Source: Pseudothauera lacus
GTDB taxonomy: Bacteria; Pseudomonadota; Gammaproteobacteria; Burkholderiales; Rhodocyclaceae
Assembly (NCBI RefSeq): GCF_003034845.1
Contig: NZ_PZKC01000012.1
Coordinates: forward strand, 1-64,000
DNA length: 64,000 nt
Direction: 5' to 3'
Each line of letters begins with the position of its first letter. Position 1 is the first letter of the stretch. The notes below the pieces were generated by a model, which was given only the letters and a program-made list of their open reading frames with translations, was not told where the DNA came from and did not search any database. The position numbers were made by a program, and so were the translations under genes. Positions 17,885 through 26,848 of the stretch are shown in pieces.

Positions 17885-18934
17885 ATGCAGAAGAAACTGA
17901 TTGCACTGGCTGTGGCTGGTCTGGTTTCCGCCCCGGCCTTCGCTCAGTCCAACGTGACCGTGTTCGGCATCATGGACGTCGGCCTGCAGCACACCACCAA
18001 GTCGATGACCGCCAACCAGAAGTCCCGCACTGGCGTTGACACCGGCCTGCAATCCGGCAGCCGTCTGGGCTTCCGCGGCACCGAAGACCTTGGCAACGGC
18101 CTCGCAGTGTCCTTCCAGTACGTCTTCAACATCAACAACGGCGTGGTTAACAACGATGCTCCGGCAACCCGTGAAGCCATGCTGGCCCTGTCCGGCAACT
18201 TCGGTACTATCGCCGCCGGCTACCTCTTCACCCCGCAGTTCAACCTGCTGACCTCTGTTGATCCGTTCGGCAACGGCACCGTTGGCGCCGTCAACGGCGC
18301 TCGCGGCATCTACTCCCTTGGCGCCCACCGTGCAGTCGGCACGGCCAACGGCAACATTGACCGCCTGGAAAACCTCGTCGCCTACATCTCCCCGAACTTC
18401 GGCGGCTTCACCGTGACCGCTGGCTACACCTTCAACGGCCTTGATGACGAGGGCGCGAAGAATACCGGCAACGCCAAGATCTGGGCGATCTCCCCGGTGT
18501 ACAACAACGGCCCGCTGATGGTTGGTGCCAACTACCACCGCATCAAAATTGATGCGCCCGCTGGCCCCACCAACACCGTATGGGATCTGGCTGCTTCGTA
18601 TGACTTCGGCGTCCTGAAGCTCGGCGCCGCATACGGCCAGAGCAAGCTGACCAGCACCCCGAAGGAAAAGCAATGGATGATTGGCGCCACCGTGCCGGTC
18701 AGCGAAGCGGGTTCCGTACTCGTTTCCTATGCTCGTAACAAGTTCGACGATGCCAAGCAGAACAAGTGGGCTCTCGGCTACACCCACAGCCTGTCCAAGC
18801 GCACCAACGTGTATGCTGCATATGCCCGTCTGTCCGGCAACACCGCTGGCAAGGCCGACTTCGGCAACAACGCTGGCTTTGGTGGCGACGACTACACCCG
18901 CGGCCTGAACATCGGTCTGCGTCACCGCTTCTAA
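17885..18934 (+). CDS. Gram-negative general porin
   Basis: A 349-residue outer-membrane trimeric porin of the betaproteobacterial Omp32/DcaP-like type. It has a signal peptide (MQKKLIALAVAGLVSAPAFA, cut before QSNVT), the repeated amphipathic strands of a 16-strand barrel, and a terminal phenylalanine (GLRHRF) for BAM insertion. AGAGGAG lies just upstream of the ATG. Codon choice is more restricted than in neighbours, suggesting high expression. A strong terminator follows. Confidence 0.93.
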   Translation: MQKKLIALAVAGLVSAPAFAQSNVTVFGIMDVGLQHTTKSMTANQKSRTGVDTGLQSGSRLGFRGTEDLGNGLAVSFQYVFNINNGVVNNDAPATREAMLALSGNFGTIAAGYLFTPQFNLLTSVDPFGNGTVGAVNGARGIYSLGAHRAVGTANGNIDRLENLVAYISPNFGGFTVTAGYTFNGLDDEGAKNTGNAKIWAISPVYNNGPLMVGANYHRIKIDAPAGPTNTVWDLAASYDFGVLKLGAAYGQSKLTSTPKEKQWMIGATVPVSEAGSVLVSYARNKFDDAKQNKWALGYTHSLSKRTNVYAAYARLSGNTAGKADFGNNAGFGGDDYTRGLNIGLRHRF

Positions 18935-18959
18935 TCGTCTCCCGACGATCTGAAGCTAA

Positions 18960-18983
18960 ACGGGCACTTCGGTGCCCGTTTTT
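18960..18983 (+). terminator. rho-independent terminator of the porin gene
   Basis: ACGGGCAC-TTCG-GTGCCCGT is a perfect 8-bp stem with a UUCG tetraloop, followed by a T run. Confidence 0.9.
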
Positions 18984-19096
18984 CCGTTCACAGCCCCGCC
19001 CCCTCTCATACGAACCCGCGCTGTCGTCTTCTCATGATGCTGCACAGGGGGCGCAGCACTGCCGCATCGGCGAAAACTGGTGTAAGGGGCATGCCT

Positions 19097-19118
19097 GGCC
19101 TGCACAAGCGTGCAGGCC
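19097..19118 (+). other. perfect hairpin before the acyltransferase gene
   Basis: GGCCTGCAC-AAGC-GTGCAGGCC is a 9-bp stem with a 4-nt loop ending 34 nt before the acyltransferase start. There is no T run, so it is more likely a 5'-leader structure or operator than a terminator. Confidence 0.4.
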
Positions 19119-19152
19119 CTCTTGAAATGCAAGCGATATTCGCATTGGTCAT

Positions 19153-21210
19153 ATGATTCACTACAGACGTGAAGTCGACGGGCTTCGAGCATTGGCCGTT
19201 GTTCCCGTCATTCTCTTTCATGCCGGATCAGATCTCCTGCCTGGCGGCTTCATCGGTGTCGATGTTTTCTTCGTCATCAGTGGCTATCTGATCACATCCA
19301 TCATCCTTTCTGAAATGGATGCGGGAACCTTTCGTCTCTCGCAGTTCTGGGAGCGTCGGGCTCGGCGCATATTGCCCGCGCTTTTCCTCGTCGTTTCGGC
19401 CTCCATCCCGGCAGCGTTCTTGTTGCTCGATCAATTCGAGTTGCATGCTTTTTCGAAGAGCGTGCTCGCAGCCACCATGTTCTATTCAAATTTCCACTTC
19501 TGGAAAGATGGAGGCTATTTCGAAACCGCGGCTGAGCTGAAGCCACTTCTCCACACCTGGAGTCTGGCTGTTGAGGAGCAGTACTACATTTTTTTCCCGC
19601 TGCTCATCCTGATGACCTGGCGTTTCGGAAAAAGGGGGATGGTAGCGCTGCTGAGCATGCTTGCGCTTGGCAGTTTCGGATTATGTCTTTGGGCGTCCCA
19701 GAACGCTCCGGACGCGGCCTTCTTCCTGCTACCCATGCGCCTGTGGGAACTGGCGGTTGGGGCCTTCATCGCGTTCTACGGATTCAGGAACAATTGGAAG
19801 AGTGATCTCGGCCTTGCTGGTGAAACGTTGAGTCTTACCGGGCTGCTGCTGATTGTCACCGCTTTCCTGACATACTCCAGCGCCACCCCCTTCCCCAGTT
19901 ACTACGCACTTCTGCCAACCCTTGGGGCGGCACTGCTCATACTGTTTTCCACTCCCGCTAACTGGGTGGGCCGGCTCCTCGGCAGCCGCGTGATGGTGGG
20001 CATAGGTCTGGTCAGCTACAGTGCCTACTTGTGGCATCAGCCTGTCTTTGCCTTCCTGCGCCATGTTTATGAAGAATTGAGTCCGCTCACCATGCTCGTG
20101 GGCGTTGGCTCTGTTTTTTGTCTCTCCTTCCTGTCCTGGAAGTTCGTAGAGCTTCCCTTCAGGAATCGGGTGAGCATTCCAAGGGCCCGCTTCTTCAAGG
20201 TGATCGGCGCGCTGGGTGTGATGATCATTCTGCTCGGGGGGCTGGGGAGCCAGCTGTTCTCTTCCAAAGCCAGATCCGGGGCCGAGACAGCCTTGGCCCA
20301 GGCGCTGGTGGGCAGAGACGCCGTTTATGCCTCGAACATGGATGAACGGTTGTTTGTCAAAAGCCGTATTGCCTTCGAAACCATGCATCCGGATACCCTG
20401 ATCATCGGTTCCTCAAGAATCATGCAGGTGGGGGCCAATGTTCTGGGGGGCAAGCCCCTGAACCTCGCAGTCAGCGGAGCTTCACTGGAAGACGGGATTG
20501 CCCTGCTGGGGATGGCTTTTGAAAGGTTCCAGCCAGAAACGGTGCTCATCGGCGGGGACCCCTGGCTTTTCAATGGTAACTCCAGACAGAAGCGTTGGCG
20601 GAGCATCGCCAATGAATACAACGCTGCCCAAATGGCCCTGAAGGAAGGACGGATGCCTCCAGCCATCAACTTCGAGCAGCGGCGTGAATCGGCTGCGGGA
20701 TTCTATGATTTCTATCGCGCGGTAAATCTGAGTTACAACACGTTCCCTGCGCATGATTTTCATGAAACGCGCGCCAAGATCAGGGCTGATGGCTCCAGGG
20801 TGTATGGACTGACCTATGTAAGCCGAACGCACGACCAGGGAATACGGAACATAGACAGGGCATTGGATTACTCAATGAAATCCTACGTTTTCGACGCTGC
20901 CCGCCAAGACGATTTCGAACGCCTGGTGTCGCACTACAAGGGCAGGGCGAACGTAGTGATCGTCCTGTCTCCCTACCATCCGGCAGTTTATGCACGGATG
21001 GAGAAGGAGCGCCGGGTGTTTCTGGAGGTCGAGGAGTCCTTTGTGGCTATGGGCAAGCGACTGGGTGTCAAGGTCGCCGGCTCATACAATCCGGCTGCTG
21101 TCGGTTGTGAGGCCACAGATTTCTATGACGGAATGCATCCCAAGGAGTCCTGCATGGCAAAGGTGTTGAATTCCTTTGTTGCGAGAGCACTTCACACACC
21201 ACGGCCGTGA
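19153..21210 (+). CDS. OafA/YrhL-type membrane acyltransferase with SGNH-like domain
   Basis: A 685-residue protein. The N-terminal half (about 1-350) is an acyltransferase-3 domain with about ten membrane helices and the motif VDGLRALAVVPVILFHA. The C-terminal periplasmic part (about 370-685) contains LIIGSSRIMQ and a late DGMHP segment typical of SGNH hydrolase-like domains. Such proteins O-acetylate or O-acylate surface polysaccharides. The gene is plus strand and convergent with the pseudaminic acid operon. Its base composition is lower in GC than the preceding core genes, suggesting it belongs to the transferred island. Confidence 0.88.
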   Translation: MIHYRREVDGLRALAVVPVILFHAGSDLLPGGFIGVDVFFVISGYLITSIILSEMDAGTFRLSQFWERRARRILPALFLVVSASIPAAFLLLDQFELHAFSKSVLAATMFYSNFHFWKDGGYFETAAELKPLLHTWSLAVEEQYYIFFPLLILMTWRFGKRGMVALLSMLALGSFGLCLWASQNAPDAAFFLLPMRLWELAVGAFIAFYGFRNNWKSDLGLAGETLSLTGLLLIVTAFLTYSSATPFPSYYALLPTLGAALLILFSTPANWVGRLLGSRVMVGIGLVSYSAYLWHQPVFAFLRHVYEELSPLTMLVGVGSVFCLSFLSWKFVELPFRNRVSIPRARFFKVIGALGVMIILLGGLGSQLFSSKARSGAETALAQALVGRDAVYASNMDERLFVKSRIAFETMHPDTLIIGSSRIMQVGANVLGGKPLNLAVSGASLEDGIALLGMAFERFQPETVLIGGDPWLFNGNSRQKRWRSIANEYNAAQMALKEGRMPPAINFEQRRESAAGFYDFYRAVNLSYNTFPAHDFHETRAKIRADGSRVYGLTYVSRTHDQGIRNIDRALDYSMKSYVFDAARQDDFERLVSHYKGRANVVIVLSPYHPAVYARMEKERRVFLEVEESFVAMGKRLGVKVAGSYNPAAVGCEATDFYDGMHPKESCMAKVLNSFVARALHTPRP

Positions 21211-21251
21211 GCAAAACCTCACTGCCTTTTATCGCCCTCCAACTTCAGATT

Positions 21252-21968
21252 CTATCGATGCGATACCAATTCCGACTCAGAGGAGTTCACTGACCCCTGC
21301 ATCCATCTGTTGAACACATGATCGAAAAGCAGATATGCATCATTATCATTATATCCGCACACCATCTGGCTGTAATGATAACTTCCGCTTCCCGTCAGGG
21401 ATTCCCTCTCCACCACCTTAATGCTGACTGTTCTCAATCGATCAATGGAGTCAATGTTATTATCTGCAAGGTGCCTGACTATCGCCACCCTGTGATGACC
21501 ATCTATATAATTAAAGACCTCGCCATGAACAGGATGAACAAGTTTAAAGCCCCTTATGGGCCCACCCCTGCCATCCTTGAAACCCTCCGTGAGCACCGAC
21601 CGATACAGTGCCAAGAACTTTTCTGCATAGCGCCGCGCCCGGGCGCGCGCACAGGCTTCAGTCTCCTCACGTCTGGCCTTTCTCTCGATAGCACCCCAGG
21701 GCATCACCCACCACTTTGGCATTACACTAAGGCCGTCTGGCAGGCTATAGAACTCGGTTTCTTCAGGCGCCCTGCCTCGGTTGTTTACTATCCTTAAATA
21801 ATAACTTGTGCTTTCAATATCAAAATCCTCGCCGCGCGAGTCGTACTCTCTCAGAAAATCAACATGCACCTGCTCGCCGGGAAGCGCAAAGCCTTTGCTT
21901 ACCATCCTGTTCAGCGGAAAATTCTTGGAGCGAGTAAGTTGAATATACTTTTTAATGCTCTTGAACAT
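21252..21968 (-). CDS. unknown protein with ParB/Srx-like DGHHR motif
   Basis: 238 residues, function not recognised. The segment YIDGHHRVAIVRHLADNN (about 165-182) resembles the DGHHR nucleotide-binding motif of ParB/sulfiredoxin-like domains. The middle is rich in Arg/Glu/Ala. No signal peptide or membrane helix is seen. A GGAG site lies 8 nt before the ATG. It is the last gene of the minus-strand glycan operon, 82 nt after the preceding gene, and is AT-richer than the pse genes. A role in glycan synthesis is only suggested by position. Confidence 0.7.
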   Translation of the reverse strand: MFKSIKKYIQLTRSKNFPLNRMVSKGFALPGEQVHVDFLREYDSRGEDFDIESTSYYLRIVNNRGRAPEETEFYSLPDGLSVMPKWWVMPWGAIERKARREETEACARARARRYAEKFLALYRSVLTEGFKDGRGGPIRGFKLVHPVHGEVFNYIDGHHRVAIVRHLADNNIDSIDRLRTVSIKVVERESLTGSGSYHYSQMVCGYNDNDAYLLFDHVFNRWMQGSVNSSESELVSHR

Positions 21969-22050
21969 AAAAACAACTCCACGCCCTCATGATTAAATCA
22001 AAAAGCAAAATCCACGTATCAGCCCTCTCACAGAGCACTCGCGAGCGAGC

Positions 22051-23421
22051 TCATGACCCACCGGAAGGCAGATCGCTCAACCCGTCTATGGCGCCTACAT
22101 TCCCTAGGAGATGATTCAAACCCATGCAAAGGGAGGAAACAAGATAAGACGTTCTTGCTGATTCGCTGTAATGCACATCCGAGGAACACAACCCCGAAAA
22201 GGTTGTATCGCACACCCTTGAGAAGTACTTCTCCACGTCAGAAGCACCAAGCCCCCCCAACCCCGCAAGGAACGAGCGAAGACCTTCCATTGATTCGTAT
22301 CGGTGAAACGAAGGAGAATCAACAACCTGCATCGGGCCAGCCCCGAAAGCAATACAGGGTTTACCACGAACAAATGACTCACCGATAACGGTTCCAGTAA
22401 TCGAGGCAACAGCAACACTCCCATCAATCACATCATAGGGATCTGCCGTTAGAGGAGATAGAATCACACGATCAAGGGAAGCAATCAGTTCGTAAAACCC
22501 TTCGCTTCGGTACTTCTTGCTGAAGTTGTACGTATATGTAGACGGATGCTCCTTGACCACCAGGTATGTATCTGGCGGTAAAGACTGCTGCAGCGCAGCA
22601 ATAGCCGCCAATTGCACCCCAAATCCGTACCCCTCAGGGATACTTGTACGCTCCGGCTGATAATGCAGAAACAATGCAACATACTTCAAGTCTTCAAATT
22701 TTCCGTTCAGTCGCGCGTAAGCGGAATAAGCCTTGATTTTCTCAAGCGCCCGCCCCGGGCTTTTCATAAAGACCTTCAACTCCTTGTTGAAAGAAAGAAC
22801 CCTCCAGTTGTTACTTTTTAGCCGACTGATCTCGTACAAGGGCATCGCCTGCTCGAGCCCCCCTTTCTTCCTCTGAACATACTCTTCAAAGAACGCCCTG
22901 TCCTGGCCCGTAATTGCGGCGGACCGTGGCCGAACAATGGTTGGCTCTCTTTTTAGTCCTCTGAGAATAAACTGCCTCCACGGAAAGAAACTCGCCTGAA
23001 AGTACACGACTGGGATGCCGATAGACTCAGCAATTCTTGCCAGCACCCAGTTTTCAATATTGTGCGGCGTAGACGTGAAAACAATCAGATCCGGGCTCTC
23101 TTTCTCCAGCCAGCTCTGAAATGAACAACACATCATGAGAATTTCGTTAAACTTGAAGACCTCGCTACCGTACCTCAAAGTCCTTCCAAATATCATGGAA
23201 GTCTGATGATCGTCGACAATATCCAGCCATATCTTTATAAAGTCGTTCTTCAGCCGGCCGGTTAAAGAAACGTCTTTATGATCAGGATAAACACTGATCG
23301 AAAGCCCCTGCTCCCTTAACGCCGAAACCCCTTTGTCACGGTGCCTGATTAGCATCAGGCATGGATGATCATGAATAAGAGAACGCAACCTCTCTGCGGG
23401 CATATAACCCGGGTGCAGCAT
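22051..23421 (-). CDS. capsule-synthesis-like (KpsS/GT-B-type) protein
   Basis: About 456 residues. The middle holds FLHYQPERTSIPEGYGFGVQ followed by YLVVKEHPS and, later, a segment ending ITGTVIGESFVRGKP. This pattern is typical of capsule polysaccharide synthesis proteins with a GT-B-like fold, in which His-Pro and Glu residues bind a CMP-sugar. It follows pseI by 20 nt, so transfer of CMP-pseudaminic acid or assembly of a Pse glycan is a reasonable guess. ATG 23421 has AGGTG 6 nt upstream; a GTG at 23430 is an alternative. AT-rich, unlike the pse genes. Confidence 0.7.
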   Translation of the reverse strand: MLHPGYMPAERLRSLIHDHPCLMLIRHRDKGVSALREQGLSISVYPDHKDVSLTGRLKNDFIKIWLDIVDDHQTSMIFGRTLRYGSEVFKFNEILMMCCSFQSWLEKESPDLIVFTSTPHNIENWVLARIAESIGIPVVYFQASFFPWRQFILRGLKREPTIVRPRSAAITGQDRAFFEEYVQRKKGGLEQAMPLYEISRLKSNNWRVLSFNKELKVFMKSPGRALEKIKAYSAYARLNGKFEDLKYVALFLHYQPERTSIPEGYGFGVQLAAIAALQQSLPPDTYLVVKEHPSTYTYNFSKKYRSEGFYELIASLDRVILSPLTADPYDVIDGSVAVASITGTVIGESFVRGKPCIAFGAGPMQVVDSPSFHRYESMEGLRSFLAGLGGLGASDVEKYFSRVCDTTFSGLCSSDVHYSESARTSYLVSSLCMGLNHLLGNVGAIDGLSDLPSGGS

Positions 23422-23450
23422 GACTTTCACCTATTTATCCGCCCATATAC

Positions 23451-24518
23451 TTAAGACAACCAATCACTAACGCCATTCAATGACAAAGGCGTTCCCGCAA
23501 CAAGGTCGCACGACGCCCTCTTGCCCAGTATTTCAGGCAAGAACCTTGGCGCCAAGCCGTATCCAGGCCTGATGCTGCGAACATTGTCCATGGAAAAGAC
23601 ATCTCCAGCCTTAATATCCTTGACGGCATAGAGCGAGCGTCTGAACTTGACGTTATCTTTTTCGCTTTCCTTTCTTTGATAACCAACAACCCCCAAAGCA
23701 GCATGCGCAGTACGGCAGCCTTGACACAGGCAACGAAGCTCTTCCGGCTCAATAGAAAAGCTGTCGTCGGGCCCGCCACCTTTTCTGTCAAGAGTAAAGT
23801 GTTTTTCAATGATGGCCGCGCCCAGTGCAACGCTGGCAATGGCGGTGGTGTTATCGATTGTATGATCCGAAAGTCCAGTCACGAGCCCAAAGCGTTCGAT
23901 CATGTCGGGAATAGTACGCAGATTGTAGTCTTCCGCCGGGGCGGGGTAGCCGCTCACGCAGTGGAGGATGGCAAGTTCCTGGCAGCCGCCGCTGCGCGCT
24001 GCGTCGATGGCTTCCTGGATTTCCTCTGCATCTGCCATGCCGGTGGAGATGATCATCGGTTTGCCGGTGCTGGCGACGTACCTGATCAGCGGCAGGTCCA
24101 CCGCCTCGAAGGAGGCGATCTTGTAGGCCGGGGCGTCGAGGTCTTCAAGCAGATCGACCGCGGTGGTGTCGAACGGCGAGCTGAAGATGGTGATGCCGAG
24201 TTTGCGGGCGTGCTCGAACAGCGGCTTATGCCAGTCCCAGGGCATGTGCGCTTCCTGATAGAGCTGGTAGAGAGTCTTGCCGTCCCACAGGCCGCCGTGA
24301 ATCTGGAACTGCTCGGAATCGCAATCGAGCGTGATGGTGTCGGCAGTGTAGGTCTGCAGCTTGACCGCATCGGCACCGGCCTTCTTCGCCTCCTCGATGA
24401 TTGCCAGTGCTGTCGCGAGCTTGCCGTTATGGTTGGCCGAGAGCTCGGCGATGACGTAGGGCGGTGTGTCTGCGGCGATACGCCGGCCGGCGATGTGGAT
24501 GCTCGGGGTGTTCGACAT
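23451..24518 (-). CDS. pseI: pseudaminic acid synthase PseI
   Basis: NeuB-family enzyme that condenses 2,4-diacetamido-2,4,6-trideoxy-L-altrose with phosphoenolpyruvate to pseudaminic acid. 355 residues from ATG 24518: TIM barrel with AELSANHNG near 25, KLQTYTADTIT near 53, SSPFDTTAVDLLE near 112 and GLSDHT near 210, then a C-terminal SAF/antifreeze-like domain (FRRSLYAVKDIKAGD onward). It lies 11 nt after pseH. Confidence 0.93.
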   Translation of the reverse strand: MSNTPSIHIAGRRIAADTPPYVIAELSANHNGKLATALAIIEEAKKAGADAVKLQTYTADTITLDCDSEQFQIHGGLWDGKTLYQLYQEAHMPWDWHKPLFEHARKLGITIFSSPFDTTAVDLLEDLDAPAYKIASFEAVDLPLIRYVASTGKPMIISTGMADAEEIQEAIDAARSGGCQELAILHCVSGYPAPAEDYNLRTIPDMIERFGLVTGLSDHTIDNTTAIASVALGAAIIEKHFTLDRKGGGPDDSFSIEPEELRCLCQGCRTAHAALGVVGYQRKESEKDNVKFRRSLYAVKDIKAGDVFSMDNVRSIRPGYGLAPRFLPEILGKRASCDLVAGTPLSLNGVSDWLS

Positions 24519-24529
24519 GTGCGTTTCTC

Positions 24530-25045
24530 TCAATCGTTCAATTGCCATTCACAGGCAAATAGGCCGAAACACACCACGTCGTGGTAGTGCCGGCCGTCGA
24601 AATGCTGCTGGCGCAGGAGGCCTTCCTGCTTGAAGCCGAGGGACCGATGGAATCGGATCGAGCCTTCATTGAAGGCGAGTGCCTGCCCGCAGAGTTTATG
24701 CAGTCCGGCGTCGACAAAGGCATAGCGTAGCACGGCCTGCCCGAGGAGGCTTCCCATGCCCTTTGGCGCGTCCGGGGCAGCATAAAACCCCCAGTCGGCG
24801 ATGCCGCCTTGCGCGATCCGGTGAATGTTGACGAAGCCGAGCGGAGTTGTACCGAGCTCGAACACCAGTAGATGGCGGTCGGGGTCGGTGGAGGTCCGCT
24901 CGAACCAACGGATGTGCTCCTCCAGCGTGATCTCATGCTGGGTGTACATGTAGCGGCGGATTCCGGGGTGATTGCGCCAAGTCAGTACCCGTTCGAGATC
25001 ACCGGAATCCATCGGGCGTAAGCGAGCGTGCGAGGGCAGCGTCAC
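24530..25045 (-). CDS. pseH: PseH-type N-acetyltransferase
   Basis: GNAT-fold enzyme that acetylates the 4-amino group of UDP-4-amino-4,6-dideoxy-N-acetyl-altrosamine. 171 residues from a GTG at 25045, chosen because GGAGG lies 6 nt upstream and it follows the pseG stop by 1 nt. Seen: LRPMDSGDLERVLTWRNHPGIR at the N-terminus and the acetyl-CoA region PKGMGSLLGQAVLRYAF near 95. It is flanked by pseG and pseI in pathway order. Confidence 0.88.
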   Translation of the reverse strand: MTLPSHARLRPMDSGDLERVLTWRNHPGIRRYMYTQHEITLEEHIRWFERTSTDPDRHLLVFELGTTPLGFVNIHRIAQGGIADWGFYAAPDAPKGMGSLLGQAVLRYAFVDAGLHKLCGQALAFNEGSIRFHRSLGFKQEGLLRQQHFDGRHYHDVVCFGLFACEWQLND

Positions 25046-25046
25046 G

Positions 25047-26144
25047 TCAGGCCTCCATGAGCCGCACAAGGGTTTCTGCGCCACAACCGTCGACGATGCT
25101 CATCGCCGACCGGCTCATGGCTAAAAGGGTTTTCGGCTGTGTGACCAGCGGTGCGATCAATGCGGCAAGTTGGTTCGCGACCTCCTGGACCTCGCGGATC
25201 ACCAGTGCGGCGCCGCTCTGCGCGAGGCCCCGTGCAACCTGAACCTGATTGTCGGCCAAGGTCAGCATGATTGCCGGCAGACCGAGGCAGCAGCGTTCCC
25301 ATGCGGTCGCTCCGGCGGCGCCGATCGCCAGATCGCTGTCGGCCATCAGCCGCGCCATGTCGCTGACGCCAACCAGCACCCGGGTTGGCCAAGGCATGTC
25401 TTGTGCCTGTTTGCGGACCTCGTCCAGCCAGGGCGCCGTTGCGCCCATGACTACGGTGATCCGGCAGTCCGCGGGCAGGGGGCAGGTGCGCAGTGCCTGC
25501 AGCACCTGACCGCTTGCATTGTCCTTGTCTACGCCGCCCATGGAGATGAGCAACTCGCGCAAGACAGGTTGCGCGCGGCGTTGCAGGCTGTAGGGGCGCA
25601 GGGCGGCGAACTCGGGACGCAACAGGGCGTACTGCGAGCCGCACAGCAGGCGGCAGGCATCCGGAACCAGGGGGCGGTAGTCCGCCGCATCACGGCCGAA
25701 GGTCTGGTCCAGCAGGACTTGGCATGCATGGGGCCGGTCCGCCAGGTCGTCTATCACCATCAGCTTGCGGTAGCGCGGCGGAAGGGCGAGCTCCCAGCAG
25801 GCGTCCAGTGCGTAGTGATCGACGATCAGCCAATCCGGGTGCAGCGCCTCCAGGATGGGTGCGCAGGCCTCGGCATCCTGGCTCTGCGTTGCGCCCAGCC
25901 AGTGGCTGTGCGCCGGGCCGGGCGCGTCCGTATCGACCGGAGACAGAACCGGCAGGCGGTGGGTGGCAAAGCCTTTGCCGCCGATGAAGTCGATCAGGTT
26001 GCCGGGGTGGTCACGGCAGATGAAGTGACATTCCGCGCCGTGCCCGGCCAGGGTGTCGGCCAGCGTGAGGCAGCGCATCACGTGGCCGGTGCCGATCTGC
26101 AGGGAAGCATCGGTGCGGAAGACGACTCGGAAGACGGGTGGCAT
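25047..26144 (-). CDS. pseG: UDP-2,4-diacetamido-2,4,6-trideoxy-altropyranose hydrolase PseG
   Basis: Removes UDP from the altrosamine intermediate so PseI can act. 365 residues of GT-B-like fold; the N-terminal GTGHVMRCLTLAD motif near 18 carries the catalytic His region, and GATAWERCCLGLP near 285 is the nucleotide-binding part. Its start overlaps the pseF stop by 1 nt (TGATG), indicating tight coupling. Confidence 0.92.
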   Translation of the reverse strand: MPPVFRVVFRTDASLQIGTGHVMRCLTLADTLAGHGAECHFICRDHPGNLIDFIGGKGFATHRLPVLSPVDTDAPGPAHSHWLGATQSQDAEACAPILEALHPDWLIVDHYALDACWELALPPRYRKLMVIDDLADRPHACQVLLDQTFGRDAADYRPLVPDACRLLCGSQYALLRPEFAALRPYSLQRRAQPVLRELLISMGGVDKDNASGQVLQALRTCPLPADCRITVVMGATAPWLDEVRKQAQDMPWPTRVLVGVSDMARLMADSDLAIGAAGATAWERCCLGLPAIMLTLADNQVQVARGLAQSGAALVIREVQEVANQLAALIAPLVTQPKTLLAMSRSAMSIVDGCGAETLVRLMEA

Positions 26145-26848
26145 CAGATCGAGCGCTCGTTCCGCACAAGGAAGGAAGCTTTCGCCATCTGAAGATCCTC
26201 CTTGTCATCGATGTCCATGGCAGAAACCCACGATAGCTCATGAAAAACATGCCCTGGGGCATAGAAACTTCCCGCGGCGAGCAGACTATCCCGGCGGGCT
26301 AACCACAACGCGCCGCTAGGGCAATACAAGGGCGGTAAATCCTGAGAGCGCGCACTCAAGGCTTCGGGAAACATCGCGACGGGTTGTCCGTCGGGCCCCA
26401 CTTTGGCCGCCCACCATGGATTCATCCATCCGAACCGGAAACAGCTGATCTGAGCTGAAGCGCTGGACTGGTCGAAGGCGTCTATCGCCGCCCGTACGTC
26501 GTCTGCGGTGCGCATCGGACAGTTCGCCATGAACTGCGCTACGGTAGCGTAGCGCTTCCCCCAGTGCTGCTCCGCCTGAGAAAGCGCCACGATGGTGGCT
26601 TGGCTGGAGGTAGCGTGATCATCGGCCGCCTGGTCGCGCAGAAATGGTGCCGATGCACCATAGCGTACGGCCAGTTCCGCAATTTCGGGGGCGTCTGTGG
26701 AAACCAGCACCTCTTGAAAAGCGCCCGACTCCAACGCGGCCTCGACTGACCAGGCCAACATGGGTTTTCCAAAGAAGTCGATGACATTCTTGCGCGGAAG
26801 CCGCTTGGAGCCGCCGCGTGCGAGGATGATTGCGATCCGTTGATTCAC
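26144..26848 (-). CDS. pseF: pseudaminic acid cytidylyltransferase PseF
   Basis: Activates pseudaminic acid with CTP to CMP-Pse. 234 residues from a GTG at 26848; the CTP-binding IAIILARGGSKRLPRKN lies at the N-terminus and DIDDKEDLQMA near the C-terminus. I prefer this GTG because it overlaps the SDR stop (GTGA) and GGAG precedes it; a TTG at 26860 is less likely. It is part of a chain of overlapping genes from the Gfo/Idh gene through pseG. Confidence 0.9.
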   Translation of the reverse strand: MNQRIAIILARGGSKRLPRKNVIDFFGKPMLAWSVEAALESGAFQEVLVSTDAPEIAELAVRYGASAPFLRDQAADDHATSSQATIVALSQAEQHWGKRYATVAQFMANCPMRTADDVRAAIDAFDQSSASAQISCFRFGWMNPWWAAKVGPDGQPVAMFPEALSARSQDLPPLYCPSGALWLARRDSLLAAGSFYAPGHVFHELSWVSAMDIDDKEDLQMAKASFLVRNERSI

